Of a DNA stretch of 64,000 nucleotides, positions 54,121-63,585 are shown piece by piece. Position 1 is the stretch's first letter, and each line of letters begins with the position of its first letter. The translations under genes were made by a program, and so were the position numbers. Source of the DNA: Pasteurella sp049941595 (GTDB taxonomy: Bacteria > Pseudomonadota > Gammaproteobacteria > Enterobacterales > Pasteurellaceae); the NCBI GenBank assembly GCA_049941595.1, contig JBNFNA010000004.1, positions 248,001 through 312,000 of the forward strand, read 5' to 3'. A model generated the notes under the pieces. That model ran no database searches. It had not been told where the DNA came from and worked only from the letters and a program-made list of their open reading frames with translations.

Positions 54121-54666
54121 CTATTGTGTCATTTTTTCTACGGTTTTTAAGAAACCTTTTGCCGTAGCATAAACTTCACTTTTACCTTGCGCTTCTAAAA
54201 TCATATCTGACATTTCACGAAATGCGCCTTTTCCACCGCCAAGTTGTAATACATAGTCTGCATTCGTTTTAACATATTGTGGTGCATCTGCAACCGCAAA
54301 TGAAAGCCCACAGACTGCAAATGCGGGAAGATCAACACTATCATCTCCAATATAAGCGGTTTCTTCAGCAGTGACGTTGTTTTGTTGCATTAGTTGAAAA
54401 CACGCACTTTCTTTTTCAAGTTTACCTAAAATAAAATGAGGGATTTTTAAATCAGCAATGCGTTTACGCAAAATAGGCGAATCTCTACCTGATAACACGG
54501 CCACTTGAATGCCAGACTCAATCAGCATGCGAATGCCTAATCCATCACGAACGTGGAAACTTTTGATCGCTTCGCCGTTAGCATCATAATGCAATAAACC
54601 ATCAGTTAATACACCGTCAATATCGGTAATCACCAGCTTAATTTTCTTTAATTTTTCAGTAATCAT
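54121..54666 (-). CDS. kdsC: 3-deoxy-D-manno-octulosonate 8-phosphate phosphatase
   Basis: HAD-family phosphatase that removes phosphate from Kdo 8-phosphate, the third step of Kdo synthesis for the lipooligosaccharide core. It has 181 residues and forms tetramers in the H. influenzae homologue. The catalytic aspartates are D15 and D17 in ITDIDGVLTDG. AVLSGRDSP and YIGDDSVDLPAF are the other HAD motifs. The start overlaps the kdsD stop by one base. Confidence 0.96.
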   Translation of the reverse strand: MITEKLKKIKLVITDIDGVLTDGLLHYDANGEAIKSFHVRDGLGIRMLIESGIQVAVLSGRDSPILRKRIADLKIPHFILGKLEKESACFQLMQQNNVTAEETAYIGDDSVDLPAFAVCGLSFAVADAPQYVKTNADYVLQLGGGKGAFREMSDMILEAQGKSEVYATAKGFLKTVEKMTQ

Positions 54667-55601
54667 TAGCTTGAGAACTCTACTAAGCCCATCACTTTTT
54701 GGTTATCATCCACAACAACCAGTGAGTGAATTTTTTTCGCTTTCATCAATGCATCAGCTTCGGACAAGAATGCATCCATATGAATGGTTTTTGGATTGGA
54801 TGTCATTAATTCTTGTGCTGTTTTGCTAAGGGTTTGCACGCTATTCGCGCTTAATGCACGGCGAATATCACCGTCAGTAATAATACCTTTTAGCTCACCT
54901 TGTTCCATTACAAGCGCAACGCCCATTCTGCCTTCGTTCATAATCGTTAGGCAATCTGTAAATGAGGTGTGAAGTGCGGTTACTGGTAAACGAGTTTGCA
55001 TTTGATCTTTCACGCGACAAAGCAAGCGGCGACCAAGGCTACCGCCTGGATGGAATTTTGCGAAGTCAGCCGGTTGGAAATTTCGCGCTTTAATCAATGA
55101 AACTGCAAGCGCATCACCTAATGCCATTGTCACCAGTACAGAGGTTGTTGGGGCAAGATTGTTTGGGCAAACTTCACGCTCGACACTAATATCTAGCACA
55201 TAATCTGCGTGTTTTGCGAGCGTTGAGTTGAGGTTACCTGTCAGGGCAATAATTTTATTGCCAAAATTTTTTAAGCTAGGAATGAGTTTATTCACATCGT
55301 CGGTTTCACCGCTATAAGAAATAAGCATCACAATATCAATAGGCTTGAGCATTCCAAGATCGCCGTGAAAGGCTTCTGTTGGGTGTAAAAAGAAACTTGG
55401 CGTGCCCGTTGAGGCAAACGTTGCCACCATTTTCTTTCCAACTAACCCTGATTTTCCGATACCACCGATAACCAAACGCCCTTGGCAATTGAGGATGAGC
55501 TCAACAATATCGCTAAAGCTGTTATCTAAATTTTTACTCAAACGTGCGAGGGCTTTTTCTTCAACGGCTAAGGTTTCACGAGCGATCTGTAAATAATTCA
55601 T
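54666..55601 (-). CDS. kdsD: Arabinose-5-phosphate isomerase KdsD
   Basis: Converts ribulose 5-phosphate to arabinose 5-phosphate, the first step of Kdo synthesis. From ATG 55601 (AAAGGACTC upstream) it has 311 residues. The frame is open further upstream to 55808, but those codons run into the rnpB promoter and start and are not homologous. The SIS sugar-isomerase domain has GRLVIGGIGKSGLVGKKMV and HPTEAFHGDLGM. Two CBS domains follow (about residues 205-311). It is in an operon with kdsC. Confidence 0.95.
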   Translation of the reverse strand: MNYLQIARETLAVEEKALARLSKNLDNSFSDIVELILNCQGRLVIGGIGKSGLVGKKMVATFASTGTPSFFLHPTEAFHGDLGMLKPIDIVMLISYSGETDDVNKLIPSLKNFGNKIIALTGNLNSTLAKHADYVLDISVEREVCPNNLAPTTSVLVTMALGDALAVSLIKARNFQPADFAKFHPGGSLGRRLLCRVKDQMQTRLPVTALHTSFTDCLTIMNEGRMGVALVMEQGELKGIITDGDIRRALSANSVQTLSKTAQELMTSNPKTIHMDAFLSEADALMKAKKIHSLVVVDDNQKVMGLVEFSS

Positions 55602-55755
55602 TTCTGAGTCCTTTATCCATATAAAAATTAGGCTGATTATAACATAAGATTTTTCGTCATTTGGTTTTTTCCTGCTGAATTTATGCCTGATGTTATTCGT
55701 CATAAAGGAAATGGGGAAAAAGTACGGTCTGCTTGAGAAAAAGATTAAATAAGCC

Positions 55756-55784
55756 TGTCTTTTTATTTGGAATTCCGTTATACT
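55756..55784 (+). promoter_or_regulatory. rnpB promoter
   Basis: TATACT at 55779-55784 is a good -10 element. A weak -35 (TGTCTT, 55756-55761) lies 17 bases upstream. The start would fall about 8-10 bases downstream, where the RNA's terminal stem begins. Confidence 0.65.
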
Positions 55785-55793
55785 TCGCCCCTT

Positions 55794-56164
<371 letters not shown>

Positions 56165-56166
<2 letters not shown>

Positions 56167-56914
56167 AACTTTTCTTATTTTTTCTTGTATCAAGTTGTTT
56201 TCTTACCGCTTGGATCTTATCGTAATCTGTTATCCAAATCTTTTGATCCTCTTCGGCGTTGTTGCCCATTACGGCATCAGATTGTAATTTCATTGCGCTT
56301 AGGCGATAACTTTTCCCGGATAAATGCAATTCTTGCACGTTAGCTTGACTAATCAGAGTTAGTGCATTTTCTGCATTCACACCTGCACCTGCCATAATTT
56401 GAATACGATCATTCGCTTGTTCCACTAATTTTTTGAGTAAGTTCTTGCCTTGAAGTGCGGTTGTTTTTTGCCCAGATGTTAAAATTCGTTCGCAACCTAA
56501 TGTAATGACTTGTTCAAGGCTTTCAAATGGATCTTGGCACAAATCAAAAGCACGGTGAAAGGTCACTCCAAGCCCATCTGCTGCTTGGATCAGTTTTTCA
56601 CAAGTAGCTAAGTCGATTTTGGCTTTTTCAGTTAATGCACCAATCACAAGCCCTTTGGCGCCAAGCTCTTTTGCAATCTGAATATCATCTAGCATCATTT
56701 TGACTTCATTTGCACTAAACAGAAAATCACCAGCCCGTGGGCGGATCATTACATAGCAAGGAATTTTGACTAAATTGACCGCACTTTTTATTAGTGAATA
56801 AGGCGGTGTGACGCCCCCCACAGATAAGCTGCCACAAAGCTCTAAACGATCTGCACCAGCTTGTTCTGCCGTCAGTGCAGATTCAATATTGTCGATACAC
56901 ACTTCAAGTTTCAT
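56165..56914 (-). CDS. cutC: CutC family protein
   Basis: TIM-barrel protein of the CutC family, 249 residues, first linked to copper tolerance in E. coli, though that role is disputed. Family marks are MKLEVCIDNIESALTAEQAG, DRLELCGSLSVGGVTPPYSL, VMIRPRAGDF, VTFHRAFD and ERILTSGQ. The last stop codon (56165-56167) overlaps the final two bases of rnpB, so the two convergent transcripts share their ends. It lies downstream of the efflux operon but behind a hairpin. Confidence 0.93.
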
Positions 56915-56931
56915 TTGATTTTTTACCTAAG

Positions 56932-56957
56932 AAAAAAGAGGCATATTGCCCCTTTTT
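56932..56957 (-). terminator. Terminator of the macAB-OMF operon
   Basis: On the minus strand AAAAAAGGGGCA pairs with TGCCTCTTTTTT (one G-U pair) around a 3-base loop, 9 bases past the outer-membrane-factor stop. Confidence 0.8.
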
Positions 56958-56965
56958 TGGATGTA

Positions 56966-58333
56966 TTATTTTGCAGAGTAATAACCTGCCATTGCACTGT
57001 AAATGGCGTTTTCTTGCTGAATAAGCTGGTATTTTGCATTCAAAATAGCCAGTTGTGAGTCGTTTTCAGTGTTTGCTGCCATTAGCCAATCACGTAATTG
57101 TGATACGCCAGCATCATAACGATTTTTGTAGTATTGTGTAATGCGTTTGTTATGCGCATAGGCTTTCTGTAGGTTGCCAAAACTCGCTTGTGATTGTTGG
57201 TAAGCGAAGTAGTTGGTGTCAATTTCATTGAGGGCTTTGGTGATACTTTGCTCGTAGCTTAAGCGTGCTGTTTCATAATTTGCCTCAGAGATTTTGACAT
57301 TCCATCTCACCACATTCCAGTTTAGGAAAGGTAGATTAATGCTAACTAAACCTGCTGCAACTGGCGTATGCAATGCGTTATCTACTTTTGTTCCAGCAGA
57401 GGATAAACTTGCCCCTAAGGTCACTGTTGGGAACCAGCTTTTTTGCATTGCTTTTGTGTCTTTAAATGCGCTATTTAGACGGTATTGTGCACTTTTGATA
57501 TCTGGTCGATTCGCAATAGTTGAAACGGGCACATTGGTGTTAATACCCACGTTTTTCACATTCAAGATTTTTGGCAAGTTTAGATTTAACGGATCGCTTG
57601 GTTTTAAATTGAGTAAATTGCGTAAAGTTTGTTCTGCCATTTTACGCTGTGTTTGATAAGTCAACAGCTGATTACTTGCACGCAATACAGATTGTTGTGC
57701 TTGAACGGTGCTTGCACTATCTGCCACGCCCAACTTAAAGCGGTTTTGCATAATTTGGCTAATCTGATTGTAGTATTTGATACTGCCTTCAGTGGCGTGA
57801 ATTGCATCATTCAGGAATGACAATTGATAGTAAGTGGCAATCACCGAGTTGATTAACGCAAGGCGAGCAGCGGCTAAATCTTGTGCAGAGGCTTTATAGG
57901 TCCATTCTGCAGCAGAGGCTGAATCCGCTAAACGTTGCCAAAGATCCAATGTATAACCCACATTCAGTGCACCACTGTGGCTGATTCTTGAATGTTGGCT
58001 GTGTTCAATATTACGAGAAGCGCTTGATTCTAATTTCCCATTAAAGGCAGGCACGAGATTTGCACCCACTAAATTAGCAGCATAAAGTGCCTTGTTGACA
58101 TTAATCGCAGCTTTCGCAAGGTTTTTATTATTTTCTAAAGCTTGCGCAATGAGATTATTGAGTTGTGGATCTTCATATAAGGTCCACCAGTCTTCTTTCA
58201 CACTATATTGTTGAGTAAGTTCTTGATACTGCTGGAAATCTTGTTTAGCTTCATTAAAAGAAGTGTCAATATTGGCACAACCGACTAATGCGGTTGAGAG
58301 AATAATCAAAGTGAGTTGATTGAGTTTTAACAT
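56966..58333 (-). CDS. Outer-membrane efflux lipoprotein (TolC/NodT family)
   Basis: Outer-membrane factor that forms the exit duct of a tripartite pump. It has 455 residues. The signal peptide ends in the lipobox LVG-C19, so it is lipid-anchored, as in the NodT/OprM group. Two OEP repeats follow: the first with YTLDLWQRLADSASAAEW and the second with NRPDIKSAQYRLNSAF and YRYDAGVS-like sequence (YKNRYDAGVSQLRDWL). It is third in a macA-macB-OMF operon, so it should be the dedicated duct for that pump. Substrate is unknown. Confidence 0.92.
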   Translation of the reverse strand: MLKLNQLTLIILSTALVGCANIDTSFNEAKQDFQQYQELTQQYSVKEDWWTLYEDPQLNNLIAQALENNKNLAKAAINVNKALYAANLVGANLVPAFNGKLESSASRNIEHSQHSRISHSGALNVGYTLDLWQRLADSASAAEWTYKASAQDLAAARLALINSVIATYYQLSFLNDAIHATEGSIKYYNQISQIMQNRFKLGVADSASTVQAQQSVLRASNQLLTYQTQRKMAEQTLRNLLNLKPSDPLNLNLPKILNVKNVGINTNVPVSTIANRPDIKSAQYRLNSAFKDTKAMQKSWFPTVTLGASLSSAGTKVDNALHTPVAAGLVSINLPFLNWNVVRWNVKISEANYETARLSYEQSITKALNEIDTNYFAYQQSQASFGNLQKAYAHNKRITQYYKNRYDAGVSQLRDWLMAANTENDSQLAILNAKYQLIQQENAIYSAMAGYYSAK

Positions 58334-58352
58334 TATGTTGTCCTTCTGTTAA

Positions 58353-58361
58353 AAAGTGCGG
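58353..58361 (+). repeat. DNA uptake sequence (AAGTGCGGT)
   Basis: Perfect copy in the 71-base gap between macB and the outer-membrane-factor gene. Confidence 0.9.
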
Positions 58362-58404
58362 TCTATTTTTTCACACTTTTGATTGAGTAAATTATAGCAA
58401 CTTT

Positions 58405-60336
58405 CTATTCTCTTGCTAGAGCGTTAATTGGGTTTAAATTCGCCGCATTTTTGGCTGGTATATAACCAAATATAATGCCAATGAAACTTGCACAAACCAC
58501 GGCAGCGATAATCGAAAATGTAGAAAAAATCATCGTAAAATTACTGGTAAATTGATTGAAGATTAGCCCAAATGCAAGTGATAGCAGAATGCCAACCATT
58601 CCCCCGAGCATACAAATCAGCACAGCTTCAATTAAGAATTGTTGCAAAATATTGGACTGTCTTGCTCCGATTGCCATTCGTATGCCGATTTCTTTTGTCC
58701 GTTCTGTCACTGACACGAGCATAATATTCATCACACCAATTCCCCCTACAATTAAAGAGATCAACGCAATAGATGAAATCAACAGTTTCATTGTGTTTGT
58801 GGTGCTTTCAATGGTTTGTTTAATAGTATCGGTATTGAGTACGAAAAAGTCTTTCTTACCGTGACGAACGGTGAGTAAATTAGTGAGATCTTTTTCGGCT
58901 ACTTGAGTATTAATGTCATCTTTCACTTTAACTGTGATGGAATCAATTTGAGCATTGCCCGAAACTTTATACATTGCCGTCGTGTAGGGGAGCCAAATAT
59001 TCAAACTGCTTCTGTTGTTATTCATATTGCTTTGATTTGCAACGCCAATAATACGTAACGGTTTTTTATTAATCATAATAATTTCACCTAATGGTGAACG
59101 ATGATTAAAAACTTGCTGCAAGGTATTCGAGTCAATCACAGCAACTTGAGCGCTTTGCTCCACATCAGAGGCAGTAAAGAGTTGCCCTTGTAATAGCTTA
59201 ATCCCTTTGACATCAAAAAATTGATCGCCAACACCTTTTACTTGAGCCGTAAAATTCTGATTACCATAAGTTAGGCTACCGCCAACCGCACTATTCGGCG
59301 TTGCACTTTCAATATAGCTTTGTTTAGCCAACATATTTGAATCATTTACTGTTAAGTTTTGCATTTTTTCTGCATATCGATCACCAAAACCTGTGCCGTT
59401 ATAAATATCCATTGTATTTGTTCCTAATGCACTGATATTCGAAAGAATTTGTTGTTGAGAGCCATTTCCGAGAGCAACTACTGAAACAACAGAGGTAATG
59501 CCAATGATGATGCCAAGCATTGTCAGCAACGATCGCAGTTTATGTGCCACAATCGCGTGGACTGACATTTTAAAAGATTCAATAAATTGATCTTTATAGA
59601 ACGGTAAACGTTTTTTTTGCACATTGGGAGTATCTAATTTTTCCGCTACCCAATGGGATTTTTGCGTATCTTGAATAATGGAACCGTCTTTAATTTCAAT
59701 CACTCGATTCGCAAATTCTGCGATTTTAGGATCGTGCGTGACCAAAATAATTGTGTGTCCTTCACGGTGAAGTTGCTGCAAAATGGCTATTACCATTTCA
59801 CCACTTTTAGAATCCAACGCACCAGTAGGTTCATCTGCCAAAATAATTTCACCGCCATTCATCAAGGCACGAGCAATGCTTACACGTTGCTGTTGCCCTC
59901 CAGACAGCTGATTGGGTTTATCGTCTAATTTGTCTTGCAAACCTAATTTAGCTAACAGATTTTTAGCTCGTTCAAGACGCGTTTTTTGGTCAACACCAGC
60001 ATAAATAGCAGGCAGTGCAACATTTTCTAAGGCAGTTAGGGTAGAAAGTAAATTGTAACGTTGAAAAATAAATCCGAATTTTTTCTGACGTAAATCAGAA
60101 AGAGCATCTTTATTAAGCAGACCAACTTCAGTATCAGCAATTTTATATGAGCCAGAAGAGGCGGTATCTAAGCAACCGATGATATTCATTAGTGTGGATT
60201 TGCCTGAGCCAGAAGCGCCCATAATCGCAATAAAATCACCTTTTTTAATCTCTAAATTGATGTTTTTTAGCACTTGTGTTTGATTGTCACCGTCGCCAAA
60301 AAATTTATTGAGATCTTTAATTTGAATAATTTGCAT
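58405..60336 (-). CDS. macB: MacB-type ABC exporter
   Basis: Fused ATPase-permease that couples ATP hydrolysis to periplasmic substrate transfer (macrolides, heme precursors or toxins in characterised members). From ATG 60336 it has 643 residues. The N-terminal ABC domain has Walker A GASGSGKST (40-48), signature LSGGQQQRVSIA, Walker B ILADEPTGALDS and H-loop VTHD. Four membrane spans with a large periplasmic domain between spans 1 and 2 follow, ending in the FtsX-like region ERTKEIGIRMAIGARQ. No clear Shine-Dalgarno precedes the ATG; an uptake sequence fills the spacer to macA. Confidence 0.93.
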   Translation of the reverse strand: MQIIQIKDLNKFFGDGDNQTQVLKNINLEIKKGDFIAIMGASGSGKSTLMNIIGCLDTASSGSYKIADTEVGLLNKDALSDLRQKKFGFIFQRYNLLSTLTALENVALPAIYAGVDQKTRLERAKNLLAKLGLQDKLDDKPNQLSGGQQQRVSIARALMNGGEIILADEPTGALDSKSGEMVIAILQQLHREGHTIILVTHDPKIAEFANRVIEIKDGSIIQDTQKSHWVAEKLDTPNVQKKRLPFYKDQFIESFKMSVHAIVAHKLRSLLTMLGIIIGITSVVSVVALGNGSQQQILSNISALGTNTMDIYNGTGFGDRYAEKMQNLTVNDSNMLAKQSYIESATPNSAVGGSLTYGNQNFTAQVKGVGDQFFDVKGIKLLQGQLFTASDVEQSAQVAVIDSNTLQQVFNHRSPLGEIIMINKKPLRIIGVANQSNMNNNRSSLNIWLPYTTAMYKVSGNAQIDSITVKVKDDINTQVAEKDLTNLLTVRHGKKDFFVLNTDTIKQTIESTTNTMKLLISSIALISLIVGGIGVMNIMLVSVTERTKEIGIRMAIGARQSNILQQFLIEAVLICMLGGMVGILLSLAFGLIFNQFTSNFTMIFSTFSIIAAVVCASFIGIIFGYIPAKNAANLNPINALARE

Positions 60337-60343
60337 AAAATCG

Positions 60344-60352
60344 ACCGCACTT
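60344..60352 (-). repeat. DNA uptake sequence between macA and macB
   Basis: Perfect ACCGCACTT occupying most of the 16-base gap, exactly where the macB ribosome binding site should be. Confidence 0.9.
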
Positions 60353-61516
60353 TTAGAACATTCTTGGGCGACGTATAGTATTACTAATTTTTTCACCACT
60401 TGAAACCTGTGATGAAATGACTTCTTCGCCTTCCTTTAAACCTGATAAAATTTGAGTGTGAATATCATCGTTTAGCCCAACGGTTATTTCACGTTTTTCA
60501 GCTTTACCTTGAACAAGCACGTTCACAAAAACTTTTCCTTGCTCACGTTTTAACGTCATTGTTGGAACTAAAAGCGTATTTTTCGCTTGAGCAACTAAAA
60601 TTTCAGTTTGTACAGTCATTCCGATCCGTAATTTGTTATCAGGGTTATCAATAATTGCATTGGCATAAAAATAAACCGCTTTAGTGTTCGCCACTGATTC
60701 AGCATATTCATTATCTGTAAGTGTTGTCATTGCAGGATCAATCCCACTGATGATCGTTTGGTATTTTGTATTTGGCTCTGAAAGTGTCGAGAACAGGATA
60801 GGCATTCCAACTTGCACTTTTGTAATATCGCCTTCTGAAATTTCAGGTTTCACAAGCATTTTGCGGACATCCGCAACTTGAATAATTGTTGGCGTTAATT
60901 GATTGGCATTCACTGTTTGCCCTTCTGAAACGGGGATCGAAATAACCGTGCCGTTAATGGGGGAGCGGATTTTGGTATAACCTAAATTTGTGGTTGCTGT
61001 ATTCACTTCGATTTCCGCTTGCTTAATTAATGCATTTATTTCTTTAATACTAGCTTGAGCAGCTGCAAAACTATTTTGAGCACTTTCAAGATCGGTCAAG
61101 CTCACAGCTTTTTGTTTGTAGAGTTTTTGGCTACGCTCATAATTTGCTTTCGCAATATCATAAGCCACGCTCTTGGCATTTAATTGTGCTTGGTAAGCGG
61201 CAAGTTTGGCTTGTGCAGTATCTAAATGATTGCGTTGATTTTGTGAATCAATTTCTGCAATTAAATCACCTTGCTTAATTTGTTGCCCTAATGTGACATA
61301 AATTTTCTCAATTTTCCCTGATACTTGCGCACCGACTTCCACACGCTGATAGGCACGAAGTGTACCTGTTGCAATGACGGATTTTTGTAAATCACCACGT
61401 TTGACAGTGTCTGTTAGATAGGTAATTTCATCGTTTTGCTTTCCATTAAATAAGTAGAAACCGCCAAATAGTAGGGCAATTAAGAGCATCATAACGATAA
61501 GCAATTTTTTATTCAT
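60353..61516 (-). CDS. macA: MacA-type periplasmic adaptor
   Basis: HlyD-family membrane-fusion protein that joins MacB to the outer-membrane duct. It has 387 residues. An N-terminal anchor (KLLIVMMLLIALLFGGFYLF) is followed by the lipoyl half-motif VEVGAQVSGKIEKIYVTLGQ, a long helical hairpin (about residues 100-175), the second lipoyl half TKIRSPINGTVISIPVSEGQ and beta-barrel domains. It is the first gene of the three-gene unit and lies behind a TetR-type palindrome. Confidence 0.93.
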   Translation of the reverse strand: MNKKLLIVMMLLIALLFGGFYLFNGKQNDEITYLTDTVKRGDLQKSVIATGTLRAYQRVEVGAQVSGKIEKIYVTLGQQIKQGDLIAEIDSQNQRNHLDTAQAKLAAYQAQLNAKSVAYDIAKANYERSQKLYKQKAVSLTDLESAQNSFAAAQASIKEINALIKQAEIEVNTATTNLGYTKIRSPINGTVISIPVSEGQTVNANQLTPTIIQVADVRKMLVKPEISEGDITKVQVGMPILFSTLSEPNTKYQTIISGIDPAMTTLTDNEYAESVANTKAVYFYANAIIDNPDNKLRIGMTVQTEILVAQAKNTLLVPTMTLKREQGKVFVNVLVQGKAEKREITVGLNDDIHTQILSGLKEGEEVISSQVSSGEKISNTIRRPRMF

Positions 61517-61586
61517 CGTAATTTCTCTAAGGACATCAGGTTTTTTTATAAATTGGTTAATTTTGTGTATTCAAATTCAAATAAAG

Positions 61587-61612
61587 AAAATGAATGAACG
61601 TTCGTTCATTTT
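61587..61612 (-). promoter_or_regulatory. TetR-type operator before macAB-OMF
   Basis: A 26-base palindrome with one mismatched pair: AAAATGAATGAAC and GTTCGTTCATTTT around the centre. GAACGTTC with flanking TGAA/TTCA is the look of operators of AcrR/TetR-family efflux repressors. It lies 70 bases before the macA start and about 130 before glnS on the other side. No TetR gene is in the window. The regulator is therefore inferred and distant. Confidence 0.65.
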
Positions 61613-61657
61613 ATCATTAAAACAAAAAATAGGAAGATCAAAATGAGAAGAAAATCG

Positions 61658-61666
61658 ACCGCACTT
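61658..61666 (-). repeat. DNA uptake sequence (ACCGCACTT)
   Basis: Perfect copy in the divergent region between macA and glnS. Confidence 0.9.
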
Positions 61667-61742
61667 TTGTATTCTGAAGGTAAACAATGTAGAATAGACG
61701 GCATTTTTTATAGCAAAATATTTATTGTAATTTGAGGTCAGA

Positions 61743-63422
61743 ATGAATAACCCAATTGAAAGCGCTGAAACAGTTGAAAATACAGAAAAACGTCCTACTA
61801 ATTTTATTCGTCAAATCATTGATGAAGATTTAGCTTCGGGTAAACATCAAGCTGTCCAAACCCGTTTCCCACCTGAACCAAACGGTTATTTACATATCGG
61901 TCACGCCAAATCAATTTGCTTAAACTTTGGTATTGCAAAAGATTATCAAGGTCTATGTAATCTGCGTTTTGATGACACTAACCCAGTGAAAGAAGATGTG
62001 GAATATGTGGATTCAATTAAGCAAGACGTGGAATGGTTAGGCTTCAAATGGGCAGGTCAGCCTCGTTATGCTTCAGATTATTTTGACCAATTATACAGCT
62101 ATGCAATTGAGTTAATCCAAAAAGGGTTAGCTTATGTGTGTGAACTTTCACCAGAAGAAATGCGTGAATATCGTGGAACGTTAACTGAGCCGGGTAAAAA
62201 CAGCCCATATCGTGATCGTTCAGTTGAGGAAAACCTCGCCTTATTTGAAAAAATGAAAAATGGTGAAATTGCAGAAGGTAAAGCAAGTTTACGCGCGAAA
62301 ATTGATATGGCATCGCCATTTATGGTAATGCGTGATCCTGTAATTTATCGTATCAAGTTTGCGACTCACCACCAAACAGGTGATAAATGGTGCATTTACC
62401 CAATGTACGATTTTACGCACTGCATTTCTGATGCGATCGAGCGTATTACTCACTCACTTTGTACATTAGAATTCCAAGATAACCGCCGTTTATATGACTG
62501 GGTATTAGAAAATATTTCGATTGAGCGTCCATTACCGCATCAATATGAGTTTTCTCGTTTAAATTTAGAAGCGACGCTAACCTCTAAACGTAAACTTTTA
62601 CAATTAGTAAATGAAGGCATTGTGGATGGTTGGAATGACCCACGTATGCCAACCATTTCAGGTTTACGTCGTCGTGGTTATACTCCAGCCTCATTACGTG
62701 AGTTCTGTCGTCGTATCGGTGTGACAAAACAAGATAACGTCGTTGAGCTTAGCGCATTAGAAGCCTGTATTCGTGAAGATCTTAACGAAAATGCACCACG
62801 TGCAATGGCTGTTATCGATCCTCTTAAAATTGTGATTGAAAACTTTGGTGAAAAAGAAATTTTAACTGCTCCAAATCACCCAAATCGTGAAGAATTAGGT
62901 CAACGTGAATTGCCATTTACCCGTGAAATTTATATTGATAAAGCAGACTTCCGTGAAGAAGCAAACAAACAATATAAACGTCTTGTGTTAGGTAAAGAAG
63001 TGCGTTTACGTAATGCTTATGTGATTAAAGCAGAGCGTGTTGAAAAAGATGCGGATGGCAATATCACCACAGTATACTGTACTTACGATCCAGAAACTTT
63101 AGGCAAAAACCCTGCGGACGGTCGTAAAGTGAAAGGTGTAATTCAATGGGTATCTGCGGAAGATTATTTAGCGGCTGAATTCCGCCAATACGGTCGTTTA
63201 TTCACTGTGCCAAATCCAGGTGCAGCAGAGGATATTCACGAAGTGCTAAACCCAGAATCATTAATGGTTAAGCACGGTGTTGTTGAGAAAAGTTTAGCCA
63301 ATGCACAACCAGAAAAAGCGTATCAATTCGAGCGTGAGGGGTATTACTGTGCAGACAGCAAAGACAGCTCACCTGAGCATTTAGTCTTTAACTTAACTGT
63401 GAGCTTAAAAGAAGGATTCTAA
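61743..63422 (+). CDS. glnS: Glutaminyl-tRNA synthetase
   Basis: Class I aminoacyl-tRNA synthetase that charges tRNA(Gln). It has 559 residues (E. coli 554). The HIGH motif is residues 51-54 in PNGYLHIGHAKS, and the KMSKS counterpart is TSKRKLL near residue 280. The C-terminal beta-barrel anticodon-binding domains are complete. Pasteurellaceae therefore charge glutamine directly. The start is behind GAGGTCAGA. A strong terminator follows. Confidence 0.97.
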   Translation: MNNPIESAETVENTEKRPTNFIRQIIDEDLASGKHQAVQTRFPPEPNGYLHIGHAKSICLNFGIAKDYQGLCNLRFDDTNPVKEDVEYVDSIKQDVEWLGFKWAGQPRYASDYFDQLYSYAIELIQKGLAYVCELSPEEMREYRGTLTEPGKNSPYRDRSVEENLALFEKMKNGEIAEGKASLRAKIDMASPFMVMRDPVIYRIKFATHHQTGDKWCIYPMYDFTHCISDAIERITHSLCTLEFQDNRRLYDWVLENISIERPLPHQYEFSRLNLEATLTSKRKLLQLVNEGIVDGWNDPRMPTISGLRRRGYTPASLREFCRRIGVTKQDNVVELSALEACIREDLNENAPRAMAVIDPLKIVIENFGEKEILTAPNHPNREELGQRELPFTREIYIDKADFREEANKQYKRLVLGKEVRLRNAYVIKAERVEKDADGNITTVYCTYDPETLGKNPADGRKVKGVIQWVSAEDYLAAEFRQYGRLFTVPNPGAAEDIHEVLNPESLMVKHGVVEKSLANAQPEKAYQFEREGYYCADSKDSSPEHLVFNLTVSLKEGF

Positions 63423-63438
63423 TCTAGCCAAAATTTAT

Positions 63439-63468
63439 AAGGGTGTTTAAAAACACCCTTATTTTTTT
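63439..63468 (+). terminator. Terminator after glnS
   Basis: 10-bp stem AAGGGTGTTT/AAACACCCTT with a 2-4 base loop, then seven T. Confidence 0.85.
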
Positions 63469-63585
63469 GAAAAAAATCTAATTAAAGTTTTATTGTTTAG
63501 ATGAGATTCTATTTTTTATATATTTTATTGAAAAAATCATTACAATAAGCCTTTGGTTAATTCACCCATAAAATGAGGAGTATAA

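Noticed and set aside
54371..54383. matS site for MatP (GTGACGTTGT...)
   Set aside because: Only the first 10 of 13 consensus positions match and it is inside kdsC; chance is likely.
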